The position numbers were made by a program, and so were the translations under genes. Shown here piece by piece: positions 17,205 to 25,098 of a DNA stretch of 64,000 nucleotides. Below the pieces are notes generated by a model that was not told the origin of the DNA, made no database searches, and saw only the letters and a program-made list of their open reading frames with translations. How positions within the stretch are numbered: the first letter of the stretch is position 1; each line of letters begins with the position of its first letter. The DNA is taken from the NCBI GenBank assembly GCA_017744515.1, contig JAGIBF010000013.1:35126-99125 (forward strand). The letters run 5' to 3'. The DNA is from Niastella sp. GTDB lineage: Bacteria > Bacteroidota > Bacteroidia > Chitinophagales > Chitinophagaceae.

Positions 17205-19088
17205 ATGCGGTTTAAGTGGTTATCCTTTTTATGTTTATGTTCCCTGTTGCTGTTGCCGGCGATAGAATCGCTTGCTCAGGACCCTGATTCTGTTGTTCAA
17301 ACAGTAAAGACCGATACTGTTAAGCGTGCTTCGATCGACAGTTTTATCATGAAGCGTAAAGGGTTACTGGGTAAACTGGCCCGCAACCTGCTCTCCAACA
17401 ATCCTACCGGCGATGTGGTTACCGGTCCTGTAAGGAATGATCTCTTGTTCAGTATTTATGATGGCCGGGTGATACGCAGTATTACCGTCGTGGGCCTCGA
17501 TTTTGGTACGGCTATTACCGATACCAGCAAAAGGTTCAAGAACCAGCTTACCAAACTGGCCAACGGTTTTCATCATAAAACGAGGAATCATGTAATCCGC
17601 AATAACCTGTTTTTTAATGTGGGTGACAAGGTGTTTCCTTATCTGCTTGCTGATAATGAGCGTCATCTGCGTGACCAGCCTTATCTGCAGGATGCCCGGA
17701 TCATAATCCGTTCTTCGGACAGGAGCAATGATTCGGTGGACGTCACCGTGTTTACCAAGGATGTATTGTCTATCGGCGGTTCTTTCCGGATGCATAATTC
17801 CCAAAGTGTGAGTGGTACGATACGGGAGGATAACCTGGGTGGCCTCGGGGACAGGTTGTCGGGGAGCCTGCTGTATGACCAGCGCCGCAAGGAAAAGGTG
17901 GGCTATGGGGCCGAATATATCAAACGGAACATTGCGGGTTCTTTTATTGATGGGTATCTGGGTTATGACAATTTCAATGATGCTTTCAACAGCGGCCGTG
18001 ATGAAGAGGTGACGTATTATGCCCGGCTGATCAGGCCATTGGTAAATCCTTATCTGCGTTTTACTTATGCCGGCGAAGTGGCCTATCATCGTACTGAAAA
18101 CATGTATCTCAACGACTCTACTTATAAAACGGATGCCCGCTACCAGTTTCTTAATTATGATTCCTGGGTAGGATGGAACACGGGGGCTTACCGGGTGGGT
18201 AATGTGCAAAATGAGAATGACCGTTTGCGTACTTTAGTCAGCGTACGTTATTTCCGGAAGCAGTTTAGTGAGGTGCCGGATACTTCTTCGCAAGAGTTCT
18301 ATTACAACTATTTCGACCGAATGGGGGCGCTGGCTTCTATTTCGATCTTCCGGCAGGATTTTTATAAGGTGCGGTATATTTATGGTTTTGGCCGTAACGA
18401 GGACGTTCCGGAAGGTATGGATATCTCGCTCACCGCAGGCTGGACCAAAACGCAAGGGCGGGAGCGGCCTTATGCCGGCATTGATTTTCAACGTTTTTAC
18501 TTTACCGAGAAGGAAGATTATTTCAATTATACAGCGCGTGTTGGTGGTTACTTCAAAAAGAATTCGCTCGAAGACGTGGACGTGTTATTCAACCTGGATT
18601 ATTTTTCCCGGCTGCACAACTGGAGCAAGAACTGGAAGCAGCGGACCTTTGTCAGTGCCGGGGTCACCTTGCAGGCGCATAAGGAGTTGAATGAGCCATT
18701 GTTTCTCGAAAGTCAGTTTGGATTGCCTGAATATCGTAATAACAGGCGAGTGTTTGGTGAGATCAGGAGTACTTTGAAGGTGGAGTCTGTATTTTTTACT
18801 CCCTGGATATTCCTCAACTTCCGGTTTGCTCCTTTTGTTTTTGGTAATGCTGTTTTGCTGACGCCGGAAAAGCAGGAGTTGAAGAAGAGTGATCTGTATA
18901 GTAGTGTGGGGGGAGGGTTGCGGAGTCGTAACGAGAGTCTTATTTTCGGTACACTTGAGTTCAAGGCGCATTTCTTTCCCCGTAAGAATTATTTTGGCGA
19001 CAGGTGGAGGATTGAGGTTAATACGAGTGTGAAGTTTAAGTATAACAGGCAGTTTATTAAAAGGCCTGAGATTATTTTGGCGAATTGA
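17205..19088 (+). CDS. POTRA-containing BamA/TamA-like outer-membrane beta-barrel protein
   Basis: 627 aa from the ATG at 17205 (MRFKWLSFLCLCSLLLLPAIESLAQ is a signal peptide); a TTG reading 27 bp earlier is less likely. After an unstructured region comes one or more POTRA-like segments (IRSITVVGLDFGTAI... and FNVGDKVFPYLLADNERHLRDQPYLQDARIII, ending SVDVTVFTKDVLSIGG), then a long beta-barrel part with alternating aromatic strands and a C-terminal strand WRIEVNTSVKFKYNRQF. It resembles Omp85-superfamily proteins. Whether it is an insertase or a two-partner-type transporter is open. Confidence 0.8.
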   Translation: MRFKWLSFLCLCSLLLLPAIESLAQDPDSVVQTVKTDTVKRASIDSFIMKRKGLLGKLARNLLSNNPTGDVVTGPVRNDLLFSIYDGRVIRSITVVGLDFGTAITDTSKRFKNQLTKLANGFHHKTRNHVIRNNLFFNVGDKVFPYLLADNERHLRDQPYLQDARIIIRSSDRSNDSVDVTVFTKDVLSIGGSFRMHNSQSVSGTIREDNLGGLGDRLSGSLLYDQRRKEKVGYGAEYIKRNIAGSFIDGYLGYDNFNDAFNSGRDEEVTYYARLIRPLVNPYLRFTYAGEVAYHRTENMYLNDSTYKTDARYQFLNYDSWVGWNTGAYRVGNVQNENDRLRTLVSVRYFRKQFSEVPDTSSQEFYYNYFDRMGALASISIFRQDFYKVRYIYGFGRNEDVPEGMDISLTAGWTKTQGRERPYAGIDFQRFYFTEKEDYFNYTARVGGYFKKNSLEDVDVLFNLDYFSRLHNWSKNWKQRTFVSAGVTLQAHKELNEPLFLESQFGLPEYRNNRRVFGEIRSTLKVESVFFTPWIFLNFRFAPFVFGNAVLLTPEKQELKKSDLYSSVGGGLRSRNESLIFGTLEFKAHFFPRKNYFGDRWRIEVNTSVKFKYNRQFIKRPEIILAN

Positions 19089-19466
19089 TTCGTGCTTTAC
19101 TTTATTTGTTTTGCTACTTTCTTTATTTGGATGCAGGCTTTGGCCTTGTGCATCGTTCCTTCGATGTAGTCACTTTCTTTGCCTTAATGCAAAGAAAGTA
19201 ACCAAAGAAAAATCAAGCCAGGCCCGATCGCTCTCCCGCAGAGCGGGACAGGCTGCGCGGCCTGACGGGCCAGCGCCTCTCCAATGTGTAGCATTGATTA
19301 TCTTATTATTGGCAGCAAGTCACTTTAGGTGTAACATTCTTTATTTGTTGCAAGCTCCAGTCGCTTTAGGTGTAGCGACGTGCTTTTTCTTTTTTGGGAC
19401 GTCTGTTTGTTATGCTTGGGAGTGATGGCATTTGAATTGTAGCTATTGCTGTATAAATCTGTTTTT
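19089..19466. other. Spacer with dispersed repeat
   Basis: Apart from the repeat at 19172-19283 (separate entry) the spacer shows no gene. Confidence 0.6.
19172..19283. repeat. Dispersed palindromic repeat (family D)
   Basis: Three nested palindromes in a row: ACTTTCTTTGC-CTTAAT-GCAAAGAAAGT (11 bp, perfect), CCCGC-AGA-GCGGG, and GGCC-TGACG-GGCC, joined by AACCAAAGAAAAATCAAGCC. This block organisation recalls repeats scattered in many Bacteroidota genomes. Confidence 0.6.
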
Positions 19467-19697
19467 ATGGCTACTAAAAAGAAGGCTGTGCCAAAGAAGG
19501 CGGGAAAGAAAAAGGCGGCTAAAAAGAAGGGTGCAGTTAAAACGAAAAATGTGGGGAAGAAGAATAAACTGGGTGTGGAGAATTCGTTGGTGAATAATAT
19601 CAATGCCCGGAAGGAGAAGGGGGTGTCGAGGTCGAAGAGTAAGAAGACCATTAGTAAGGAGTCGTACAAACACATGCAAAATAACTGGGAGGATTAA
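19467..19697 (+). CDS. Small lysine-rich histone H1-like protein
   Basis: 76 aa from the ATG at 19467 (MATKKKAVPKKAGKKKAAKKK, first residues). The first 38 residues are almost only Lys/Ala/Gly/Val with KKAGKKKAAKKK-type motifs like the C-tails of Hc1/AlgP; the second half has VSRSKSKKTISKESYKHMQN and an acidic end NNWED. It probably binds DNA or RNA through charge. Low-complexity composition means homology is hard to prove; codon use looks normal for the window. Confidence 0.65.
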   Translation: MATKKKAVPKKAGKKKAAKKKGAVKTKNVGKKNKLGVENSLVNNINARKEKGVSRSKSKKTISKESYKHMQNNWED

Positions 19698-19766
19698 TTA
19701 CTCTTATTGGGGTTGTACTGATCTCTTCTGCATTGGCTGATCTCTTTTCAGTATAGTGTAAATAAA

Positions 19767-20531
19767 TCAACCTTGCTTTTCAGTGAGGTATCGCCAGTAG
19801 CGGCGGGGTACGTGTCTGATGTGTAGTTTGGTGTTTTTCCTTGCTTTGATGTTTACGCTGTTAAAATAGTGTTGCCACAATTGCTGGTATAATGGCTCCT
19901 TCTCGTCGTGTATTGCAGCGAGGTCTTTTCCTTCCTGTGTTGTTGCTTCAAAGTTTACCTGTACTGTTGTTGTTTGCTGCAGATCATAATATAAGCCATA
20001 CTTACGCCGGCTGTCGTAGATCATCCATTGTTGATCGGCATATCGCTTTTCGAAGTGATCCTGTATCAATGGGAGTACGTTGAAGTCTGGCTCTATGAGT
20101 GCATAATATAGTCCATCTTTTGTTTTTTGAAAGCGGACGAAGGCTTCCATGCGATGTTTTTCGCGGTGTACCTGGCGGGCTGTTTGTGCGACGTACAATA
20201 CTGCCGGGTGACTATAATCTTCTTCTATCGAGCTGTTATTGCTGAATGCGTATTGTACGTATTGGAGTAGCCTGTTCTCCATTGCCTGCTGTTCTGATAG
20301 AAAGGTCTTGTATAGTTGTTTAGTGGCCTGGGCTGAAATGCGTTGCTGTAGTCCTTTCCATACGCGGGAGGCTTTTGTTTCATTGGTGTGTACTATGTGT
20401 GCCTGCCCAAAAAGATCATCCTGTCTTACTGTTTCCGGTACAATGTTCACATTGGTATACCTGTATTCGTAGGTATCGAATGCTGCGGTAAGCCAACCGG
20501 AGAAGCTGCCGTCATATACGAGGGTTTGCAT
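19767..20531 (-). CDS. TIGR03915-family putative DNA repair protein (DUF4130)
   Basis: 254 aa. Opens with LVYDGSFSGWLTAAFDTYEY and ends with YWRYLTEKQG, the pattern of the TIGR03915/DUF4130 family (ending PRRYWRYLTE). The family is always found with the radical-SAM partner just upstream, and its name as a DNA repair or modification protein is by association, with similarity to uracil-DNA glycosylase-like folds claimed for some members. Its ATG shares one base with the stop of the radical SAM gene (TGATG), which implies coupled translation. Confidence 0.92.
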   Translation of the reverse strand: MQTLVYDGSFSGWLTAAFDTYEYRYTNVNIVPETVRQDDLFGQAHIVHTNETKASRVWKGLQQRISAQATKQLYKTFLSEQQAMENRLLQYVQYAFSNNSSIEEDYSHPAVLYVAQTARQVHREKHRMEAFVRFQKTKDGLYYALIEPDFNVLPLIQDHFEKRYADQQWMIYDSRRKYGLYYDLQQTTTVQVNFEATTQEGKDLAAIHDEKEPLYQQLWQHYFNSVNIKARKNTKLHIRHVPRRYWRYLTEKQG

Positions 20532-21787
20532 CAGAAGAGGGCTGTTTGTGTTGAAAAGTTGGGTTGGTATTTACTGCTTCCCTGCGCCAGGATGAATTGT
20601 TTGATCTGTGTGGGGGTATAGTCCCGGCGTTCAAATTCCTGGCTGTTGCAGGTAATGAAGTATCGTGCTCTGTTGATGGCAATGCCCATCTTTTTCAGGT
20701 GTTCCCAGTTGAGTTTATTGAATCTGCGGGCGGCGATTATTTTATGGGCCGACTGGATACCAATGCCCGGGATGCGTTTTATGAGGGCTGGTTCTGCTTT
20801 GTTAACGTCGAGCGGAAACAGGTCGAGGTGACGAAGGGCCCAACTGAGCTTGGGATCGATGTCCATATCCAGCAAGGGTTGTTGTGGTGATACCAATTCC
20901 TGTACAGAGAAGCCATAAAAGCGCAGCAACCAATCTGCCTGGTATAGGCGGTTCTCGCGCACCATGGGAACGGGTGTTCCTATAGCGGGCAGTCTGTTGT
21001 CGTTGCTGATGGGGACATAGCCGGAGTAGTAGACTCGTTTAAGTTCCATCTTTTTGTAGAACTGGTCGGCGATGTGAAGGATTTGGAGGTCTGTTTCCGG
21101 TGTGGCACCAATGACCATCTGTGTGCTTTGGCCTGCGGGGGCAAACAGGGGTGTTTTGTGGAACTTTTGTTTTTCTTCTCTGTTCTCGCGGATAGCATTT
21201 TTAAGAACATTCATAGGCTGCAGCATCTGTTCTCTCTTTTTATCGGGCGCCAATAGCTGCAGGCTTTGCTCGGTTGGCATCTCTACATTGATGCTCAGGC
21301 GGTCGGCATAGAGGCCAGCTTCTTTTACCAGTTCTTCACTGGCGCCGGGAATGGTTTTGAGGTGGATGTAACCATGGAAGTTTTCTTCGGTACGTAGTTG
21401 CTTTGCTATGCGTACCAACCGTTCCATCGTATAATCCGGATTGGAAAATATACCTGAGCTCAGAAAAAGGCCTTCAATATAATTGCGGCGATAGAGGTTG
21501 ATCGTGAGGTCTACTACTTCCTGTACTGTGAATGCTGCGCGTTTTACATCGTTGCTTCGGCGGCTAACACAGTAGGCGCAATCGTAGATGCAATGGTTGG
21601 TGAGGAGAATTTTCAACAGGGATACGCAACGCCCATCTTCGGTATAGGTGTGGCAAATGCCCATGTTGGTGGAATTGCCCAGTCCTTTGGCCTGGTTTTT
21701 CCGTTCGCTTCCGCTGGAGGAGCAGGATACGTCGTACTTGGCAGCATCGGCCAATATTTCCAGTTTCTCGGTTATTCTTTCCCACAT
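20531..21787 (-). CDS. Putative DNA modification/repair radical SAM protein (TIGR03916)
   Basis: 418 aa. The radical SAM cluster is NHCIYDCAYC with Cys 66, 70 and 73 (CxxxCxxC) that binds a [4Fe-4S] cluster and cleaves SAM. Cysteines at 22, 45 and 54 could bind another cluster. A helix-hairpin-helix motif (IKRIPGIGIQSAHKIIAARR) near 310-335 suggests DNA binding. The partner gene overlaps by one base. The reaction is unknown; a role in DNA lesion handling is the family annotation, not shown here. Confidence 0.94.
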   Translation of the reverse strand: MWERITEKLEILADAAKYDVSCSSSGSERKNQAKGLGNSTNMGICHTYTEDGRCVSLLKILLTNHCIYDCAYCVSRRSNDVKRAAFTVQEVVDLTINLYRRNYIEGLFLSSGIFSNPDYTMERLVRIAKQLRTEENFHGYIHLKTIPGASEELVKEAGLYADRLSINVEMPTEQSLQLLAPDKKREQMLQPMNVLKNAIRENREEKQKFHKTPLFAPAGQSTQMVIGATPETDLQILHIADQFYKKMELKRVYYSGYVPISNDNRLPAIGTPVPMVRENRLYQADWLLRFYGFSVQELVSPQQPLLDMDIDPKLSWALRHLDLFPLDVNKAEPALIKRIPGIGIQSAHKIIAARRFNKLNWEHLKKMGIAINRARYFITCNSQEFERRDYTPTQIKQFILAQGSSKYQPNFSTQTALF

Positions 21788-21879
21788 ACGGGTCGTAAGT
21801 TAAGACCAGATTACTAATTATATTAGTTTATTAATGCTAATTTAATTGGTGTTTAAGTGTTGTTGGGAATGAGGGGAAA

Positions 21880-21935
21880 TGGTTGAACAGGGAGGCAGAG
21901 GTAGGAGGTAAGAAGTAGGAGGTAGGAGAGTGGCT
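21880..21935. repeat. Word-repeat patch (AGGTAGGAGG type)
   Basis: AGGCAGAGGTAGGAGG, TAAGAAGTAGGAGG and TAGGAGAGTGG in tandem, period near 9, between the DUF72 and radical SAM genes. Confidence 0.5.
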
Positions 21936-21954
21936 GTTGGTGCGGATTTCCAGA

Positions 21955-22707
21955 TTAGCCGGAGGCTTTTGGGGCGGGTATTAGTTTGTTTCGCAGATAG
22001 GCTGCATTGTGGATGGCGGCAAGGGCGGCTGTGTTGTTGAAGTAAAGCCAGGCTGTTTTAACGGCGGGCTGGGCCTGGATCTCCTGGCTGATGCGGTCGA
22101 GGAAAGTGGTGGGGTATTCGGAATAATAGAGTTTGGGCACTCCGTGAAAGCGATAGTAGGTTACGGGCGTGTTCACGATCGCTTCGTCGGGCAAGCGGGG
22201 ATAGCTTTGGCCGCAGAAGACTGTTTTGTGTTTGGCCAGCAGGTTGTATACATCCTGCCGCCACCAGCTGGCGTCTCTGAATTCGAGTACATTGGTAAAG
22301 GTGTTGTCCAATTGTTCTATTACTCTTTGGAGCAGGGCTTCTTCGTATTTAACCTGGGGTGGGAACTGGAACAGTACAGGGCCGAGTTTTTCTTTTAGTC
22401 CTTCGCGTATGGTTGCATAGAAGTCGTCCAGTTGTTGTTGGGTGTCGTTGAATTTTTTGTAGTGGGTAATGAGGCGTGGTGCTTTTACGGAAAAGCTGAA
22501 GTGTTCGGGGCTTTTCTGGTACCAGTTTTCTAAAAAGGACACCTGGGGAAAGCGGTAGAAGGTGACGTTGAGTTCCAGTGTGTCGAACCGGGTAGCATAG
22601 TATTCGAACCACTTGCGTTGGGGGACGCCTTTGGGGTAGAAGGTTTCTTTCCATTCTTTGTAGTGAAAGCCGGAGCAACCGATATGCCAGGTAATTGGTG
22701 TGGTCAT
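21955..22707 (-). CDS. DUF72 domain-containing protein (YecE-like)
   Basis: 250 aa TIM-barrel-like protein with the DUF72 signature at the N-terminus (IGCSGFHYKEWKETFYPKG, near 9-27), LNVTFYRFP at 49-57 and a middle block LGPVLFQFPP at about 110. The C-terminal half has AWLYFNNTAALAAIHNA, the usual 'yFNNh..GaA..NA' closing block. The family is annotated as YecE-like and has no settled activity; it is usually a stand-alone gene, as here. Confidence 0.93.
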   Translation of the reverse strand: MTTPITWHIGCSGFHYKEWKETFYPKGVPQRKWFEYYATRFDTLELNVTFYRFPQVSFLENWYQKSPEHFSFSVKAPRLITHYKKFNDTQQQLDDFYATIREGLKEKLGPVLFQFPPQVKYEEALLQRVIEQLDNTFTNVLEFRDASWWRQDVYNLLAKHKTVFCGQSYPRLPDEAIVNTPVTYYRFHGVPKLYYSEYPTTFLDRISQEIQAQPAVKTAWLYFNNTAALAAIHNAAYLRNKLIPAPKASG

Positions 22708-22742
22708 ACGGTGCGAGGCTCTAATTGTGTGCCAGGGGTGGG

Positions 22743-22805
22743 ATTGGGCTAAAGCCCAAAGAGGAGTTGAGCTTTTTAACCCGGCCCTAAAGGACCGGGC
22801 AATTG
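22743..22805. repeat. Dispersed intergenic repeat, family A, copy 1
   Basis: GATTGGGCTAAAGCCCAAAG followed by about 20 bp and then CCCGGCCCTAAAGGACCGGG and CAATT. Two hairpins (GGGCTAAAGCCC and CGGCCC..GGACCGG). Copies at 37225 and, more weakly, 24880. Confidence 0.65.
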
Positions 22806-22840
22806 ACGTTTGCTTCGATGGCTTTGTTGGAAAAGAAAAA

Positions 22841-22861
22841 GGCAGTGTAGAAACACCGCCC
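22841..22861. repeat. AGAA-loop hairpin, copy 1
   Basis: GGCAGTGT-AGAA-ACACCGCCC, an imperfect 8-bp hairpin; related copy at 22948. Confidence 0.5.
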
Positions 22862-22947
22862 GTTCATCAACGATTGCTTGCCATACGAAAAAGACGTTTA
22901 TGTCCTCATGTGACGCATAGTGGCATGCTGCTACGCAATAAATTGAA

Positions 22948-22968
22948 GGCGATGTAGAAACATCACCC
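22948..22968. repeat. AGAA-loop hairpin, copy 2
   Basis: GGCGATGT-AGAA-ACATCACCC has the same loop and the same ends as the copy at 22841, with compensatory-looking changes (AGTGT/ACACC versus GATGT/ACATC). Confidence 0.5.
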
Positions 22969-23003
22969 GGAGGTTCAGGTATGAAAGTTGAACCGATGCA
23001 ATG

Positions 23004-23074
23004 TAGTTACGGGTGGAGTCGAACCACCGTAGAAGGTCTTGCCAGCCTTCGCCTGACCTCTCAGCCACGTAACT
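23004..23074 (-). tRNA. tRNA-like gene with irregular anticodon arm; isotype unresolved
   Basis: Read on the minus strand: acceptor AGTTACG/CGTAACT (7 bp, perfect), D arm GCTGAGAGGTCAGGC, T arm GGTGG-TTCGACT-CCACC (5 bp, perfect), discriminator A. The anticodon arm is GAAGGCTGGCAAGACCTTC: a perfect 5-bp stem would leave a 9-nt loop CTGGCAAGA and a 3-nt variable loop, while the canonical 7-nt loop TGGCAAG needs a C.A mismatch and gives GCA (Cys) with G at position 33. A reading of GGC (Ala) lacks the G3.U70 pair. CCA is not encoded. The arms are too good for chance; it may be a degenerate or unusual tRNA. Confidence 0.75.
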
Positions 23075-23083
23075 CGTGTGTGT

Positions 23084-24310
23084 TTAAGAGCTTCTGTGCC
23101 GGTGATATACCCATTGGAGGTAATGCACGCGGATGGTATCGAAATATGCAATGAGTAATATGGCTACAAAGAGCACTACTATGTTGAGCCATACTGCCGG
23201 GTACACTAATATAAATCCTATGGTGAGGGTTAGTAATCGTAAGAATTCCAAATAATAGATCCATTGTTTCTGTTCCATGATCGCCCCGCAATTGATGAGG
23301 GTAAGCAGGATGGCCACCGTGATCAATATCTGCTGTGTCAATGGCATGTAATGTTCAAACAGGATAAATATGAAGAGGAGGGCAATGGTGAGCCCGATCT
23401 GCCATATTACGTACCTGTTGAGGGGCTTGTCAAATGGTTCCTTGCTTTGACGAATCCTGAACCGCTCCTCCGCTATTTCTCTTACGGCGGGTTCTATGTG
23501 CTCCGGTCTGCTGAACAGGAGTTTAAACTTATTCCATCCTCCTTTGGTGCGCCGTACTGCATAGGTGAGTTCGGCCAGGAAGTGGAAGTGCTGCCAGAGG
23601 AAGCTGTAGCTCTTCAATGGATGTGTTAAGCCATATTTGATCTCTATATCGTCTTCTTCTTTTTGAAATGTGCCAAAGAGCTTGTCCCAGATGATGAATA
23701 CGTCGCCATAGTTCTTGTCGAGGTATTGTTCATTGCTGGCATGGTGTACCCGGTGGTGTGATGGTGTTACGAACACATATTCCAGGATGCCCAATTTACC
23801 AATTAGCCGGGTATGGATGAAAAACGGGTATAACCCATGTACCAGTAATATGCTGGTGATCATCGATGCCGGGAATCCCAGCAGGGGCAACACTGCCCAG
23901 AATCCTGTGCGTATGAATGCCTGTAATACCGTGATGCGTGCTGATACTGTATAGTTAAAGTCTTCGCTCTGGTGGTGCACAATGTGTGCGGCCCAGAAGA
24001 TATTTATTTCATGTGCGAGGCGGTGGTACCAATACCACATGAAATCGGTACAGAGGAGCAACAATATCCAAAGTAGCAGGTTGGGCTTTATTTGGAATAG
24101 TCCATAGTGCTTCTGTATGTAATCGTACATGAAATAAAATATACCAACTACCCATACATCCATCAGGCGCTCGGCTATGCCTACACTGATGTTGGCAATG
24201 GAATGATGCAGGTTAAAGTAGGGCAGTTTTTTCCGCCTTGCTACTACATATTCCAGGATCATAAACGAAACAAAGAGCGGTACTGCAAAGGCCAGTATGT
24301 TCAGTTTCAT
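23084..24310 (-). CDS. Sterol desaturase / fatty-acid hydroxylase family membrane protein
   Basis: 408 aa with several membrane segments and the diiron histidine boxes of the family: WYWYHRLAHEINIFW (about 92-106), HIVHHQSEDFN (about 109-119) and SHHRVHH (about 189-195). FA_hydroxylase enzymes oxidise lipids with O2. The C-terminal 120 residues add four more hydrophobic helices, as in the longer 'sterol desaturase' group of Bacteroidota. The substrate is unknown (a sphingolipid or a lipid head-group is a guess). It is read next to the tRNA-like gene. Confidence 0.93.
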   Translation of the reverse strand: MKLNILAFAVPLFVSFMILEYVVARRKKLPYFNLHHSIANISVGIAERLMDVWVVGIFYFMYDYIQKHYGLFQIKPNLLLWILLLLCTDFMWYWYHRLAHEINIFWAAHIVHHQSEDFNYTVSARITVLQAFIRTGFWAVLPLLGFPASMITSILLVHGLYPFFIHTRLIGKLGILEYVFVTPSHHRVHHASNEQYLDKNYGDVFIIWDKLFGTFQKEEDDIEIKYGLTHPLKSYSFLWQHFHFLAELTYAVRRTKGGWNKFKLLFSRPEHIEPAVREIAEERFRIRQSKEPFDKPLNRYVIWQIGLTIALLFIFILFEHYMPLTQQILITVAILLTLINCGAIMEQKQWIYYLEFLRLLTLTIGFILVYPAVWLNIVVLFVAILLIAYFDTIRVHYLQWVYHRHRSS

Positions 24311-24343
24311 AGTGAGCTGTGTTGATGAAGGGTAGCCGTATGC

Positions 24344-24664
24344 TTATTTCGGATCGAGTTTTATAACTGTTTTTTTTGCCGGATCTTTTATGCTGATCTG
24401 TTTGGACCTGTATTTAGGGTGCTCTATCACCAGTGTTACTGGTAATTGCTGCCAGGTGGAAATGGTGAATACGCCATCTTTTCCCGTGAGTGCTTCTTCT
24501 TCTCCTGATACGATATAGATATAGGCGTTCTCCACTTGTTTGCCGTTGAGGCTATGGATGACATTGCCTTCTATTTTTACTGGTTTGGAAGGGAATATTT
24601 CCGAAGGGCTCATGATGAGGGCCGGTACTGCCAATAACCAAGTGTATGCGGATGCAGGTTTCAT
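24344..24664 (-). CDS. Small carboxypeptidase-regulatory-like (CNA-B-type) domain protein
   Basis: 106 aa. A hydrophobic N-terminal stretch (ASAYTWLLAVPALIMSPSEIF) acts as signal or anchor; then one CarboxypepD_reg-like beta-sandwich: VKIEGNVIHSLNGKQVENAYIYI, TGKDGVFTISTWQQLPVTLVI, HPKYRSKQISI. This is the same fold as the N-terminal domain of many TonB-dependent receptors but stands alone. Probably secreted; role unknown. It lies 33 bp upstream of the sterol desaturase gene in the same direction. Confidence 0.75.
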   Translation of the reverse strand: MKPASAYTWLLAVPALIMSPSEIFPSKPVKIEGNVIHSLNGKQVENAYIYIVSGEEEALTGKDGVFTISTWQQLPVTLVIEHPKYRSKQISIKDPAKKTVIKLDPK

Positions 24665-25098
24665 GTTGCCATTTTTTGTATAAACAAATAGGTGTGTATT
24701 CCTGTTAGAATGAATCAGCTACATCGTGTTTTTGTGTTATGTGGTAGCATGGTGTATCGTATTCTGAATGCAATGATAGGTATTTATATTAAGTCTACAA
24801 AAATAGTGGACTATTATTTTTTACAGCATGCAAATGGTTCAAGGTTGATATGAAAAAATAGTCGGGATTGCGTTTGCTTCGTTAGGGCTAAAAGCCCTGG
24901 AATAGGGCTGCGAGGTAACGAGCCTCGCAGAGCCGCAATTGGTTCGTGAGGGCGGCGCTACGTAACAGTTTATCAAAGGGTTGGGTGGTAGTGGGTGCCG
25001 GGGCCAGATTTATATTTATCCACTTTTTAATGTATAGGCATAGAAGTTGTAATACTTAGGCGGAGACGGTTTATTCACCACTTAAAACGCTTATACAT
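24665..25098. other. 434-bp divergent spacer
   Basis: Holds the family A repeat relic at 24880-24945 and otherwise AT-rich sequence. No gene seen. Confidence 0.55.
24880..24945. repeat. Family A repeat relic
   Basis: TTAGGGCTAAAAGCCCTGG is followed by a hairpin CTGCGAGG-TAACGAG-CCTCGCAG and CAATT, the same layout as the copies at 22743 and 37225. Confidence 0.5.

Noticed and set aside
22700..22957. 85-aa plus-strand frame between DUF72 and the tRNA-like gene
   Set aside because: Built from the family A repeat and the AGAA hairpins.
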